Source: Prochlorococcus sp. AG-363-P19 (GTDB lineage: Bacteria; Cyanobacteriota; Cyanobacteriia; PCC-6307; Cyanobiaceae). From it: a stretch of 64,000 bases of DNA. The translations under genes were made by a program, and so were the position numbers. Positions within the stretch are counted from its first letter, which is position 1, and the number at the start of each line of letters is the position of its first letter. Below, piece by piece: positions 43,582 to 54,120 of the stretch. The stretch is taken from positions 113,136-177,135 of the forward strand of contig QCGG01000004.1 in NCBI GenBank assembly GCA_003280055.1, given 5' to 3'. Below the pieces are notes generated by a model. It made no database searches. It was not told where the DNA came from and saw only the letters and a program-made list of their open reading frames with translations.

Positions 43582-44811
43582 TTGATAAATTGTTCCGAGA
43601 TAATTGTTATGGGAGCCGGGCCTGCGGCTCTTTGCATAGTTGCAGAGTTAGTTGAGCATGGTCTAAATGTAACGGCCCTTGCCTCTCATACACCAGAAAA
43701 ACCCTGGCCAAATACTTATGGAATTTGGGCAGAAGAAGTTGAAACCCTTGGGTTGGAATCCTTACTAGGACACCGCTGGAGCAATACTGTGAGTTTCTTT
43801 GGAGACGGTTCTGACCCTAATGGGAAAAAACCTACGATCCATAATTTTGACTATGGTCTTTTTGATCAAAACTCTCTCCAGCAATCACTACTAAAACGTT
43901 GCCAAGGACTAATTTGGAATCTAGAGACAGCAGAAGAAATAAAGGTTCTAGGCCAAGAAACAGAAGTTACCTGCAAATCTGGAAAAAAATACAAAGCAAG
44001 GCTTGTTATTGATGCAAGTGGACACCGCAGTCGGTTTATACGACGTCCAAATAATGGTCCAGTTGCTGAACAAGCTGCATATGGAGTTGTAGGACGTTTC
44101 AATTCACCACCTGTCGAAAAAAATCAATTTGTTCTAATGGACTTCAGACCAGATCATTTATCTCAACAAGAAAAGAACGAACCACCCTCTTTTCTGTATG
44201 CGATGGATTTTGGTGATGACATTTTCTTTGTTGAAGAAACCTCTTTAGCGTGTTCACCTCCTTTATCATGGAGCACCTTAAGAGCACGATTACAAGCTCG
44301 CCTTTCTCATCGCGGAGTAGAGATACGAGAAATTATCCACGAAGAACATTGTCTTTTCCCGATGAATCTCCCGCTCCCAGACAGGACTCAACCAGTACTA
44401 GCCTTTGGAGGAGCTGCAAGCATGGTTCACCCTGCTTCTGGCTATATGGTTGGAGCACTTTTAAGACGTGCACCTGCATTAGGGGAACAACTTGCTTTGG
44501 CCATGTCAATCAAACCAAATCTTGACTCCTCTGCCTTAGCTCAAAAAGGGTGGGAAGTCCTTTGGTCAAAAGAACTGGTTCAACGGCATCGTCTATATCA
44601 ATTCGGTCTTAGTCGACTCATGAGCTTTAAAGAAGACGAATTAAGGGACTTCTTTGCCACTTTTTTCCGGCTACCTACAAAGGATTGGTCACGCTTCCTT
44701 GCTAACACATTACCACTTCCAAAACTGATATTAGTGATGCTAAAACTCTTTTGGATCGCTCCATGGAAAATCAGAAGAGGAATGATTTTTGGAATATCTA
44801 CTTCTAAGTAG
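43582..44811 (+). CDS. crtL-b: Lycopene beta-cyclase
   Basis: 409 aa from a TTG start. The FAD-binding MGAGPAALCIVAELVEHGL is at the N-terminus, with the CrtL features WPNTYGIWAEE and LVIDASGHRSRF. FFVEETSLA is the conserved cyclase segment containing the acidic catalytic patch. The enzyme closes both ends of lycopene to give beta-carotene, which Prochlorococcus uses for zeaxanthin. It is coupled to gyrA by a two-base gap and abuts the convergent GH57 gene with no intervening base. Confidence 0.94.
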   Translation: MINCSEIIVMGAGPAALCIVAELVEHGLNVTALASHTPEKPWPNTYGIWAEEVETLGLESLLGHRWSNTVSFFGDGSDPNGKKPTIHNFDYGLFDQNSLQQSLLKRCQGLIWNLETAEEIKVLGQETEVTCKSGKKYKARLVIDASGHRSRFIRRPNNGPVAEQAAYGVVGRFNSPPVEKNQFVLMDFRPDHLSQQEKNEPPSFLYAMDFGDDIFFVEETSLACSPPLSWSTLRARLQARLSHRGVEIREIIHEEHCLFPMNLPLPDRTQPVLAFGGAASMVHPASGYMVGALLRRAPALGEQLALAMSIKPNLDSSALAQKGWEVLWSKELVQRHRLYQFGLSRLMSFKEDELRDFFATFFRLPTKDWSRFLANTLPLPKLILVMLKLFWIAPWKIRRGMIFGISTSK

Positions 44812-46380
44812 CTAACTTCTTAACGAGATCCAATCACCAGGCTCGACAAGCGGAAAAAGACAGTCTTCTAATTCAAATTTTGATAGTAAAGATTCTGAAT
44901 AATCTTCCCGACTATCGATCAAATCTATCAAGCTCCAGAATCGACCAAGGTGTCTATAAATGCGATCTTTAGCTATTTGAGTAGTAGTACCTGCCCTCAG
45001 AATAAAACTCCAATCAGATGACTGGGCCAGAAGTAGTTCTCTCGCCGCCTGTTTTAGAACTCGTTGATTTTCACTGTCAACTGCAAATCGACTGCAAGAA
45101 TCAATCATTGCCTTACTTGCTTTACTCCACTCAGGAATAACCCATGAATTGCTTTCATTAAGCCAGTAATGATGATAACCTCCTTGTCCCCAACTCGATG
45201 GAGATGGATCACTTAACTGCAAGCGAGGAGATCCAGAAAGCGAATCAATCAAACGCGTAAATGAAATATTTTCTTTCGGGGCCTGGCGAAATAGTTCAGC
45301 TAAAAACTCAGGTCCTTCAAACCACCAATGGCCAAAAAGCTCTGCATCAAATGGGGCTACCAATAAAGGACTACTTTCCATTGAAAAAGTCAATTGACTC
45401 AACTGAGTTCTACGACCTTTTAAATAATCTCGCGCATGTTCAATCACTCGTGAGCGTGCAAGATCCGGCTCATAAACTTTCTTGTCTTCAAGTGGAGTAG
45501 ACATCTCCGTAACCCTATGAAGCTTTAGGCCAAGGGGTCTGGGTTCATTTAAGCCAATAGATTTAAGTTTATCTTCTGAAAAATCCCAACCAAGGTCTCT
45601 ATGAAATTCACGATATGTCGAATCTCCTGGATATCCTTCTTTAGACGACCAAACAGGAAAAGTAGATTCGCTATCTCTCCCAAAAAAAGCTACTCCATTC
45701 TTGCTACAAATAGGAGCATAAAGTCCATAACGTGGCCTAGGCGATGCATGAAGTAATCCATGTCCATCTAAGACTGCATAACGAAGACCAGCTTCAAGCA
45801 TTAACTTATCCAATCCTTCGTAATAGGCACATTCAGGTAGCCATATCCCTAGTGGTGGAGAACCTATAAGTCGTGAATGTTCTCTAACTGCAGTTAACAA
45901 TTGTGCTCGTACCGCCTCTGGATGTTCCCTCAAAAGAGGAAGATATCCATGGGTAGCAGCACAAGTTAAGAGGTCTAATACACCTACTTTCTGAAGAAAA
46001 GAAAACCTACTTATCAAATCACCATCAATATATTTCCAATAGTCCAATTGTTTTTGGATTCGTTTCGCAAGATGATTAGCTGCTCTTGAAAGATTTGACG
46101 GGACTTCTTCTAAAAGGTCAAGCCGTAATGAAATCCAACTGGAAAATCTTGTAGTTAGATCCTCATCAGCAAATAAAGAAAGAAGAGTAGGAGAAAGGCC
46201 GAGAGTGGCACGAGGTGACTGATCTTCTGCAGCATGAGCTTCCTCAAGCACCTTCAATAAAGGCAAATAACACTCCATAAGCGCTTGAAAATACCAATCC
46301 TCTTCTAGGGAGAATGGATCTCCAGAACGCACATATGGAAGATGAGCGTGTAAAACGAGAGCGAGTTGTCCTTTGGGCAC
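44812..46380 (-). CDS. GH57 1,4-alpha-glucan branching-type enzyme
   Basis: 522 aa. Begins LALVLHAHLPYVRSGD, the GH57 region 1 (HAHLPY). Region 3 with the nucleophile is GIWLPECAYYEGL, and region 4 with the acid is APFDAELFGHWWFEG. A C-terminal DUF1957 helical domain (about 415-520) completes the architecture. Members are glycogen branching enzymes. It can act alongside GH13 branching enzymes made elsewhere in the genome. Monocistronic, convergent with crtL. Confidence 0.92.
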   Translation of the reverse strand: MPKGQLALVLHAHLPYVRSGDPFSLEEDWYFQALMECYLPLLKVLEEAHAAEDQSPRATLGLSPTLLSLFADEDLTTRFSSWISLRLDLLEEVPSNLSRAANHLAKRIQKQLDYWKYIDGDLISRFSFLQKVGVLDLLTCAATHGYLPLLREHPEAVRAQLLTAVREHSRLIGSPPLGIWLPECAYYEGLDKLMLEAGLRYAVLDGHGLLHASPRPRYGLYAPICSKNGVAFFGRDSESTFPVWSSKEGYPGDSTYREFHRDLGWDFSEDKLKSIGLNEPRPLGLKLHRVTEMSTPLEDKKVYEPDLARSRVIEHARDYLKGRRTQLSQLTFSMESSPLLVAPFDAELFGHWWFEGPEFLAELFRQAPKENISFTRLIDSLSGSPRLQLSDPSPSSWGQGGYHHYWLNESNSWVIPEWSKASKAMIDSCSRFAVDSENQRVLKQAARELLLAQSSDWSFILRAGTTTQIAKDRIYRHLGRFWSLIDLIDSREDYSESLLSKFELEDCLFPLVEPGDWISLRS

Positions 46381-46593
46381 ATTCTGTGCACCGCTAAGTA
46401 AATTTATAATGTTGATCGCCCCATAGAGTCGAATATCTCAAAGATTCAGCAAAAGGGTAAATAGCGATTATCCTTGCTTTTATCCAGTAACCATACTTGA
46501 TCGAGACTAATTGCTGTTAAATAGCTAATCCCTCCTTTAGAATTAGCCTGATTTCTTCATATCTACTTACTTATAAATATATAGAGTGAAGTA

Positions 46594-48219
46594 ATGGCAA
46601 AGGATCCTGGACGAGTTCTGATTTTCGACACAACCCTCAGAGATGGGGAACAATCCCCTGGGGCGAGTTTGAACCAAGAAGAGAAACTTGCTATTGCCCA
46701 ACAACTAGCAAGACTAGGAGTTGATGTCATTGAAGCAGGCTTTCCATTTGCAAGCACAGGAGACTTCAAAGCAGTAAATCGTATAGCTGATCAGGTTGGA
46801 GGAGGGGAAGGTCCAATTATTTGCGGTCTAGCACGAGCCTCAATCAAAGATATAAAAGCTTGTGCGGATGCAATTGCGCCAGCTCGCAATAAACGAATAC
46901 ATACGTTCATTGCTACTAGCGATATCCACCTTGAGCACAAACTCAAAAAATCCAGAAGCGAGGTTCTAAAAATTGTTCCCGAAATGGTTTCTTACGCGAA
47001 ATCCTTAGTAGATGATGTGGAATTCTCCTGTGAAGATGCCGGTAGAAGTGATCCAAATTTCTTATACGAAATAATAGAAGCCGCCATCTCCTCTGGTGCA
47101 AGTACCATTAATATCCCTGATACTGTTGGCTATACAACTCCATCAGAATTTGGAGAATTAATTAGCAACATAAATAAAAAAGTACCGAACATTGATGAAG
47201 CGATAATTTCTGTACATGGTCATAACGACTTGGGATTGGCTGTAGCAAATTTTCTAGAAGCAGTTAAAAGTGGAGCAAGACAACTTGAATGCACAATTAA
47301 TGGCATAGGTGAAAGAGCAGGCAATGCAGCACTGGAAGAATTAGTCATGGGACTCCATGTAAGGCGACGTTATTTCAATCCATTTTTTGGTAGACAACCA
47401 GATAGTCCAACACCATTGACAGCAGTTCGCACAGAAGAAATAACTAAAACATCAAGGCTTGTCTCAAATCTCACCGGGATGGTTGTTCAACCCAACAAAG
47501 CGATTGTGGGTGCAAATGCTTTCGCTCATGAGTCAGGCATCCATCAAGACGGTGTTTTAAAAAACAGACTGACTTATGAAATCGTTGATGCTCAAACTGT
47601 TGGTTTAACAGATAACAGAATATCGTTGGGAAAGTTAAGTGGCAGAAGTGCTGTTCGTGCAAGGCTTGAGGAACTTGGGTATGACCTAAATAGAGATGAT
47701 CTAAACGAAGCCTTTGCTCGTTTTAAGGATCTTGCTGATAGGAAAAGAGACATCACTGATAGAGACCTTGAAGCAATTGTTAGCGAGCAAGTTCAACAAC
47801 CTGAAGCACGTTTTCAATTACATCTTGTACAAGTCAGCTGTGGCAACAGCATAAAACCAACTGCAACGGTAACTCTGAGCGATCAAAACGGACAAGAAAG
47901 AAGCACTGCAGCTGTTGGGACAGGGCCAGTAGATGCAGTTTGCAGAGCACTGAACTCACTGGCATGCGAACCAAATGAATTAATCGAGTTCTCTGTCAAG
48001 TCAGTAACTGAAGGGATTGATGCAATGGGAGAAGTCACTATCCGCCTGAGAAGAAATGGCAAGCTTTATTCAGGACACTCAGCAGATACGGATGTTGTAG
48101 TAGCAGCCGCTCAAGCTTTTGTTAATGCCTTAAATAGACTTGTCGCCTCAGAAACTTCTCTGCCAATTCATCCTCAAAAGGATATTTTAACTTCAGATGA
48201 AATCAAACCGGCTATATAA
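46594..48219 (+). CDS. leuA: 2-isopropylmalate synthase
   Basis: 541 aa. The catalytic domain begins [16 protein letters not shown]; metal-ligand histidines are in [29 protein letters not shown] and [13 protein letters not shown] are further LeuA signatures. The C-terminal allosteric domain (about 400-520) confers leucine feedback. It condenses acetyl-CoA and 2-oxoisovalerate. The N-terminal ATG follows a moderately AT-rich leader of about 210 bases with no attenuator that I can demonstrate. Confidence 0.98.
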   Translation: MAKDPGRVLIFDTTLRDGEQSPGASLNQEEKLAIAQQLARLGVDVIEAGFPFASTGDFKAVNRIADQVGGGEGPIICGLARASIKDIKACADAIAPARNKRIHTFIATSDIHLEHKLKKSRSEVLKIVPEMVSYAKSLVDDVEFSCEDAGRSDPNFLYEIIEAAISSGASTINIPDTVGYTTPSEFGELISNINKKVPNIDEAIISVHGHNDLGLAVANFLEAVKSGARQLECTINGIGERAGNAALEELVMGLHVRRRYFNPFFGRQPDSPTPLTAVRTEEITKTSRLVSNLTGMVVQPNKAIVGANAFAHESGIHQDGVLKNRLTYEIVDAQTVGLTDNRISLGKLSGRSAVRARLEELGYDLNRDDLNEAFARFKDLADRKRDITDRDLEAIVSEQVQQPEARFQLHLVQVSCGNSIKPTATVTLSDQNGQERSTAAVGTGPVDAVCRALNSLACEPNELIEFSVKSVTEGIDAMGEVTIRLRRNGKLYSGHSADTDVVVAAAQAFVNALNRLVASETSLPIHPQKDILTSDEIKPAI

Positions 48220-48415
48220 ACAAATACAAGCCAGATTTTCAACTACCACAAGGAGAGTATGACCAAATAAGAAAATCAATATCTTCACCTAATGAGTAAA
48301 AATACAGAGCAATCAGGCTAGATATGGCAAAGGTTCTTGCAGATAATAAATACCTACTTGGCAAGAGAACAGACTTCATGGAAAAATAGATAGACAGTTA
48401 GACAGGCGCACATAC

Positions 48416-48655
48416 ATGGCACTAAGGAGCAAGATTTACAGGCTAATCGGCCTAGATGGCAGTCCTCACCCGGTACTAGATGGACCTTATGACTCTATTG
48501 AAGCGGCCATGCGAGAAGCTCAAAGCTGGTACGAAGGGGAAGGTCTTAAGCTTTCCCTAGGCGAAAGGGCTTATGGGATTGAAGTCATGACACGTTGTGG
48601 AGCATGGAGAACAGTTCTTTATCCAGAAAAGAGCCCTGACAATGCAATCACATAA
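48416..48655 (+). CDS. Conserved small cyanobacterial protein
   Basis: 79 aa, soluble. The pattern YRLIGLDGSPHPVLDGPYDS, followed by EAAMREAQSWYEGEG and YGIEVMTRCGAWRT, resembles short alpha/beta proteins found next to metabolic genes in picocyanobacteria. No catalytic site is known. Its last 14 bases overlap the start of the next gene, so the two are likely coupled. Confidence 0.75.
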   Translation: MALRSKIYRLIGLDGSPHPVLDGPYDSIEAAMREAQSWYEGEGLKLSLGERAYGIEVMTRCGAWRTVLYPEKSPDNAIT

Positions 48656-48974
48656 AGAAAAAATATTGGTCAGCATTGACTTCTGCCTAATCCCTATAGG
48701 AACAGATGTTTCTCTTGCACCATTTATAGCGACCTGCCAGAGAATCATTAAAAAAGCAGGGTTAAAGCATGAATTAGGCCCCAATGGAACAGCAATTGAA
48801 GGAGAATGGGATGAGGTATTTTCTTGCGTCAGAGAATGCCATAAAGAGGTGCACAAACTAGGGGCACCTAGGATATATACATCTCTGAAAATCAATACAA
48901 GAACTGACAAAACACAATCCTTTGCAGAGAAGGTTCAAAGTGTGATCGATATCCAAGAAAAAATTAGAGACTAA
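48642..48974 (+). CDS. MTH1187/YkoF-type (UPF0045) protein
   Basis: Track ORF starts at 48597; the ATG at 48642 (MQSHKEKILVSIDF) removes a non-family extension and yields 110 aa. The family features are SIDFCLIPIGTDVSLAPFI, GLKHELGPNGTAIEGEWDEV and the helix CVRECHKEVHKLGAPRIYTS. UPF0045 proteins bind thiamine or related ligands in some species and form ferredoxin-like oligomers. Overlaps the preceding gene by 14 bases. Confidence 0.88.
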   Translation: MQSHKEKILVSIDFCLIPIGTDVSLAPFIATCQRIIKKAGLKHELGPNGTAIEGEWDEVFSCVRECHKEVHKLGAPRIYTSLKINTRTDKTQSFAEKVQSVIDIQEKIRD

Positions 48975-49120
48975 GATAGGATTAATATCTGATAGATAAA
49001 AAAACCTAAAAGCAAATCATTACTTCATGGAGATATCACTTTAAGATTATGTAAATTCATCGATTATCCTAATAAGTTATCGAAAGGTAGAGATTAAAGT
49101 CTAAGAAAGCAGAATCTTTC

Positions 49121-49513
49121 ATGAGCAAAATAGTTCGTGGGTACTGGTCAATGACATGGATCGGGCTTTTTGCCAACATTACAGCTCTTCCTGTTATCGG
49201 TTTAATAGCTTTTGCAGGCCCTCCTCTACAAGTTGCTAATATCAGCCTTGCCTTTAGCGTAGCCTGGCCAGCAGCAATAGTTGGAGTTGTTGCTTGTTCC
49301 GGTCTTTTAGCTGAACGAAACTGGGGAGTAATCCTTGCAATAATTGCTCTTTCAATGGCGCTATCAGTTTCCTTACCATATGGCATTGTGCGTCTAGTAA
49401 TTGTTAGAGATTCTAATTTTATCAGTACAATTTCCCTTTCAATGGCCCTTCTCAACCTACTCTCATTAATATATTGGTGCAGACCAATACACCGAAGGAA
49501 TAGAAGGCTTTAA
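49121..49513 (+). CDS. Multi-span membrane protein, hypothetical
   Basis: 130 aa with four hydrophobic helices (about 14-34, 42-63, 68-86 and 100-118). Positive residues (RPIHRRNRRL) at the C-terminus suggest a cytoplasmic end. A minus-strand 128 aa ORF is its shadow. No recognised family. Confidence 0.72.
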   Translation: MSKIVRGYWSMTWIGLFANITALPVIGLIAFAGPPLQVANISLAFSVAWPAAIVGVVACSGLLAERNWGVILAIIALSMALSVSLPYGIVRLVIVRDSNFISTISLSMALLNLLSLIYWCRPIHRRNRRL

Positions 49514-49593
49514 ATAAGTTGGAAGTATAAATAAACTATAAAAATAAGATGTTCTCGAAAGGGCTCAGGGGAAAAAAGAGATTTTAAGTGTTC

Positions 49594-51702
49594 TTATTGA
49601 TTTCTATATAATTTACGGGCTGGTATCGGATATGCAATTCTTCGATGTTTCATTCTCCTCCAAACGCGAACAAACGCACGCACAACTAATTCTATCTCTG
49701 CTCTAGTAAGACCACTTTCTTTCAGTTGACCATCATATTGACGAGACTCAACGATTCTTCTAACAGTATGACAAGCTTCTAAAGCGTCGGTTTCCTTGTC
49801 CATAGACCTAAGTGCTGCTTCACATCCATCAGCAAGCATTAAAATCGCGGTCTCTCTTGTATCTGGCAAAGGGCCTTTATATCTGAAATTATTTTCTGAT
49901 ATATCTGGGTCACTTTGTCTAGCTATATGTAAAAAATATCCCATCTTTAGTTTCGCTTGATGTTGCGGAATAAAATCAGATACAGATTTGGGAAGTTTAT
50001 ATTTTTTAGCAAGCCTTAAGCCCTCATCAACATGAGCTTGAAGAATTTTTGCACTAGCAATTGGATCATTTAATTGATCATGAGGATTAACTCCCTCTTC
50101 TTGATTTTCGATAAACCATTCAGGCGCATGTAACTTCCCTACATCATGGTAAAGAGCTCCTGCTCGAATCAAATCAACATCGGCACCAATAGATCTTGCA
50201 CCTTCCTCCGACAAGCTACACAACATAAGGGTATGTTCAAAAGTTCCTGGCGCTTCAATAGAGAGACGTCTTAATAGTGGTCTTTCCTGATCAGCTAATT
50301 CCATTAAACGAGCTCTAGTTACTAATCCAAAGGTATTCTCAAAGAATGGGATCAGAACAATTGCCAGCATTAAAAGGGCACCCATCAAAATCGCTTCTGA
50401 GAAAAGAGCTTCTGAGTTGGGAGCCAGCCTTCCCCAAGCCGTATTTGCAGGGGTTATTTGACTAGCTAAAAGAAGCCATTCAACAAAAAGTGCGCCTAAT
50501 GGTAATAGTAAAGACATCTGAAAAAGTTCTGCTCTACTTCGCAATCTTCCTGCCTGCAATGCAACTACAAATGCAACAGCACTAGCAACCAACATCCTCC
50601 CATCTCCAAAACCGCTTACAGGCAATGGCCAAAGCATGCTGCCAATAGCCATCCAAATAAGACCACAACTTGTACCTAGTCCCTGAGATATAAGCAATGT
50701 TGGGGGGACAATTACAGCTAAAGGACTTATGGCAGCTCCAAACGATACTTTGCTTGCTTGTACAATTAGTAGTAATAAGAGGGCCAGTAAGGCGTGTCCA
50801 AACTGCAAGATTGGCTTTTCTCTTCGCATTATTAATATCAAAATCCAACAGCCCAGCAAAGCTTCACTAAACCGCCAAAACCATGCAAGAGGCCTTGGAC
50901 TTCTCTTTACCATTCCAAAATAATCAAGTACGTCGTAGTTCTGAGGACTAATTGTTTCGCCTTTTCTTGTAATCAGATCACCTCTATTCACCTCAATGGT
51001 CGGAATACCTTGTTTAGTAATTAAATCTTCTAATAACTTCTGACTCTTTAATGGGTCAATACGAAGGTTGCTGCTTCCTTGAAAAGTACTTCTAAGCAAC
51101 TTGCTTCCAAGGCTTCGAGAAGGACTCTCCCCAAGATTAAACAATTGAGCGAAAGCAGCATCCTTCAATTGCTCAGACGCCAAAGTATTTATGACTCCCT
51201 GGACAAGCATTCGATCAGCAGCATCGAGAACATCTAAGGACCAGGCTCTCCTCTCTCCCTTGGTGCTCTGAGAGAGCCAATTTTGCTCTTCTAGAGTGAG
51301 ATTTACAGGTCCAATTCGATCTCCTTCCCGACTTAAGGCAACAAGTTCAATCTCACCAAGTTTTCTTTCCAGCTTTTGCTTTAGGGCTGCAGACTGATGT
51401 TTATCTATAACCTGGACAAAAGTTCGCGGTACCAAATCCGAGCGTTTTTGCTGAAGCGCCTCACTATCTTCAACCAAAGCGTCTCTTGGAGCTCTTGCAT
51501 CAAAAGGAGCTGGGACACCAGGCCTTAAATTAGGTTCACCTAGCCATTGCCAACTTGAAACAAGCGCTACTAAAACTGCTACTAATATCAAAGTGACTTT
51601 CTGGCTACTTGACCAACTGACTAAAGGTTGTCGTGGCGACTCATTTCGCAACCAAATGCGCCAAAGCCTTTTAAAGCTAGTAATAGGAAAAGGAACTTTC
51701 AC
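49594..51702 (-). CDS. 7TM-HD phosphohydrolase, PgpH-like
   Basis: 702 aa. An N-terminal helix (about 29-47) is followed by an extracytoplasmic 7TMR-HD domain (48-260), seven membrane spans (about 270-455) and a cytoplasmic HD domain. The HD site is FEHTLMLCSL then YHDVGKLHAPEWF, with KLPKSVSDFIPQHQ later. In Firmicutes PgpH degrades cyclic di-AMP; cyanobacteria make c-di-AMP for night survival and osmotic control, so this is a reasonable role here (inference). Divergent from folD with 57 bases between. Confidence 0.9.
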   Translation of the reverse strand: MKVPFPITSFKRLWRIWLRNESPRQPLVSWSSSQKVTLILVAVLVALVSSWQWLGEPNLRPGVPAPFDARAPRDALVEDSEALQQKRSDLVPRTFVQVIDKHQSAALKQKLERKLGEIELVALSREGDRIGPVNLTLEEQNWLSQSTKGERRAWSLDVLDAADRMLVQGVINTLASEQLKDAAFAQLFNLGESPSRSLGSKLLRSTFQGSSNLRIDPLKSQKLLEDLITKQGIPTIEVNRGDLITRKGETISPQNYDVLDYFGMVKRSPRPLAWFWRFSEALLGCWILILIMRREKPILQFGHALLALLLLLIVQASKVSFGAAISPLAVIVPPTLLISQGLGTSCGLIWMAIGSMLWPLPVSGFGDGRMLVASAVAFVVALQAGRLRSRAELFQMSLLLPLGALFVEWLLLASQITPANTAWGRLAPNSEALFSEAILMGALLMLAIVLIPFFENTFGLVTRARLMELADQERPLLRRLSIEAPGTFEHTLMLCSLSEEGARSIGADVDLIRAGALYHDVGKLHAPEWFIENQEEGVNPHDQLNDPIASAKILQAHVDEGLRLAKKYKLPKSVSDFIPQHQAKLKMGYFLHIARQSDPDISENNFRYKGPLPDTRETAILMLADGCEAALRSMDKETDALEACHTVRRIVESRQYDGQLKESGLTRAEIELVVRAFVRVWRRMKHRRIAYPIPARKLYRNQ

Positions 51703-51759
51703 TTTGAAAACCCTTTCTATTTAAAACTGGTAATTAGAGGTATTTATTTTTAATCGCAT

Positions 51760-52668
51760 ATGACCCTGAAACTTGATGGTAAAAAGCTTGCTTCTGAAAT
51801 AGAGGAGCGACTCAAAACCGAAATAGCAGCCAATTTAGACAAGGCTAAACGCCCCCCAGGTCTTGCTGTAATTCGAGTAGGGAATGACCCTGCAAGCAAA
51901 GTATACGTTTTGAACAAAGAAAAAGCATGCTCAAGAGTTGGTATAGAGAGTTTTGGTGAACACCTTGACACTCTTAGTAATGAATCAAAAATTGTTCAAA
52001 AAATAAACCAATTAAATAAAGATGAGAGGGTGGATGGGATCCTTTTGCAATTACCTCTTCCGGAGGGGATTAACGAAAAGGTCTTGCTTTCAGCTATCTC
52101 ACCAGAGAAAGACGCAGATGGTCTACATAGCTTAAATCTTGGAAAATTAATAAAAAACGAACCTGGGCCCAGGAGCTGTACTCCAGCTGGAATAATGGCC
52201 TTATTAGAAGCAAACAAAATACCAATTAAAGGCAAAAAAGCAGTGGTCATTGGCAGAAGTATCCTTGTTGGCAAGCCCATGTCATTAATGCTTCAAGCTG
52301 CTAACGCAACAGTAACCATGGCCCATTCACATACTCGCAATTTAGAAGATTTAACTCGACAAGCAGATATTGTTGTCGTTGCAACTGGTTGTCCACAAAT
52401 GATTGGAGCAAAACATTTAAGACCAGGAGCTGTTGTAATTGATGTTGGAATTCATCGTATAGAAACAAATTCCCCTGAAGGGATCCCAACAAAAGCAAAG
52501 CTTTGTGGAGATGTGCGGGCCGAAGAAGTAGCCTCAATAACTAGTGCTCTAACACCTGTACCAGGTGGTGTTGGCCCAATGACAGTAACAATGTTGCTTG
52601 TAAACACCGTACATCGATGGCAACAGCATTGCGGTTTACCATTCAGCCTCAAAGATCTTCTCCCTTAA
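51760..52668 (+). CDS. folD: Methylenetetrahydrofolate dehydrogenase/cyclohydrolase
   Basis: 302 aa bifunctional enzyme. The catalytic lysine is in [12 protein letters not shown], the second motif is [13 protein letters not shown], and the nucleotide-binding [12 protein letters not shown] and [11 protein letters not shown] follow. It interconverts 5,10-methylene-, methenyl- and 10-formyl-THF for purines and formyl-Met. Followed after 40 bases by crtE, with which it may share a transcript. Confidence 0.97.
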   Translation: MTLKLDGKKLASEIEERLKTEIAANLDKAKRPPGLAVIRVGNDPASKVYVLNKEKACSRVGIESFGEHLDTLSNESKIVQKINQLNKDERVDGILLQLPLPEGINEKVLLSAISPEKDADGLHSLNLGKLIKNEPGPRSCTPAGIMALLEANKIPIKGKKAVVIGRSILVGKPMSLMLQAANATVTMAHSHTRNLEDLTRQADIVVVATGCPQMIGAKHLRPGAVVIDVGIHRIETNSPEGIPTKAKLCGDVRAEEVASITSALTPVPGGVGPMTVTMLLVNTVHRWQQHCGLPFSLKDLLP

Positions 52669-52708
52669 TCCATTATTCCTGAGACAATCCATACAACAAG
52701 ATTTGGCC

Positions 52709-53611
52709 ATGGAACAAGAAGTAAGGAATTCATTTGACTTTTCCAAATATCTGGATAAGGCCAAAACCTCTATAGAAGAAGCCCTGGATAAATCTCTAGG
52801 GCCAGAAAGGCCTGAGAAGCTAAGGGAAGCAATGCGATATTCCCTCTTAGCGGGGGGAAAAAGACTAAGACCAATTCTTTGTCTTGCTGCTTGCGAACTA
52901 GCAGGTGGGGATCGTGAAGATGCACTCCCCACAGCCGTAGCTCTAGAAATGATTCATACCATGTCCTTAATTCACGATGATCTACCAGCAATGGATAACG
53001 ATGATCTTCGGAGAGGACGACCAACGAATCACAAGGTCTTTGGAGATGCCATTGCGATTCTTGCGGGAGATGCTCTGTTAACAAGAGCATTCGAGATGGT
53101 CTCACTTAGAAGTAATAATATTCCTGCTGAAAGATTAATTAGAGTAGTTGGAGAGCTCTCTCTAGTAGCTGGGGCACCTGGTTTAGTCGGAGGGCAAGTA
53201 GTCGACCTTTCATGTGAGGGGAAAGAAGTAGATCTTGAAACCCTAGAGTTCATTCATCTTCATAAGACTGGAGCACTTCTAAGTGCCTGCGTGATTTGTG
53301 GAGCGCTTATTGGAGGAGCACAAGACGACCTAATAAAAGCATTAAGAAAATATGCAAGGGGCATAGGACTGGCATTTCAAATAATTGACGACATCCTTGA
53401 TTTAACGGCAAGCAGTGAGGTACTTGGCAAAACTGCGGGCAAAGACCTTATTGCAGATAAAACAACTTATCCAAAGTTATTAGGCCTAGAAGAATCAAGG
53501 AAACGAGCAGAAACCTTAGTCAATCAAGCAAAGGAAGCACTCGAACCATGGAAACAATCTGCATCACCATTATTAGCACTCGCCGATTACATCACTAAAC
53601 GAGATAGATGA
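52709..53611 (+). CDS. crtE: Geranylgeranyl diphosphate synthase
   Basis: Track start is a TTG at 52703; the ATG at 52709 (MEQEVRNSF) is preferred. About 300 aa. First aspartate-rich motif: [20 protein letters not shown]. Second: IIDDILD. The enzyme elongates farnesyl diphosphate to the C20 precursor of carotenoids, phytol and tocopherol-like molecules. Stop codon overlaps the next start (ATGA). Confidence 0.95.
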   Translation: MEQEVRNSFDFSKYLDKAKTSIEEALDKSLGPERPEKLREAMRYSLLAGGKRLRPILCLAACELAGGDREDALPTAVALEMIHTMSLIHDDLPAMDNDDLRRGRPTNHKVFGDAIAILAGDALLTRAFEMVSLRSNNIPAERLIRVVGELSLVAGAPGLVGGQVVDLSCEGKEVDLETLEFIHLHKTGALLSACVICGALIGGAQDDLIKALRKYARGIGLAFQIIDDILDLTASSEVLGKTAGKDLIADKTTYPKLLGLEESRKRAETLVNQAKEALEPWKQSASPLLALADYITKRDR

Positions 53612-54120
53612 TATTTCTTCAATCCACAGGACAAAGTCCGTTAGATCTCTTTGATAACAGTGTTCTGGCGTGGGGATTAATTGCTTGCGGTATTGCCCAG
53701 ATATCCAAACTTTTTATAGAACTGATACAACACAAAAGATGGCGACCTACAGTGTTGATAGAAACTGGAGGGATGCCATCAAGTCATTCAGCTTTAGTGA
53801 CCGGAACAGCTGCAGGAGTTGGATGGGAACTTGGTTTTAATCATCCGGCATTTGCTCTCGCCACGACAATGGCCTTTATTGTTATGTATGACGCAAGTGG
53901 AGTAAGACAAGAAGCAGGATTAATTGCAGCAAAAGTAAATCTTCTTCCTAAAAAACTATGGGGAGACTCCATTCAAGGGAACCTAAAAGAGAACCTTGGC
54001 CATAGCCGATTGGAAGTACTAATAGGTAGTTTAATTGGACCAACAATTGCATTGCCTGGTCTAGTTTATATTGGATCTCCTCTTCATCTGATACAACTTA
54101 TAACTTTAATTTCTGGGTGA
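53608..54120 (+). CDS. DUF212 divergent PAP2-family membrane protein
   Basis: 170 aa with four to five membrane helices. The family motif [13 protein letters not shown] (about 53-65) is like the PAP2 phosphatase SRxxxxxHxxxD region but degenerate, and [13 protein letters not shown] follows. The family occurs in plants and cyanobacteria; its function is not established. Coupled by 4-base overlaps to crtE and to the helicase gene. An isoprenoid-diphosphate phosphatase role beside crtE is only a guess. Confidence 0.88.
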   Translation: MIFLQSTGQSPLDLFDNSVLAWGLIACGIAQISKLFIELIQHKRWRPTVLIETGGMPSSHSALVTGTAAGVGWELGFNHPAFALATTMAFIVMYDASGVRQEAGLIAAKVNLLPKKLWGDSIQGNLKENLGHSRLEVLIGSLIGPTIALPGLVYIGSPLHLIQLITLISG

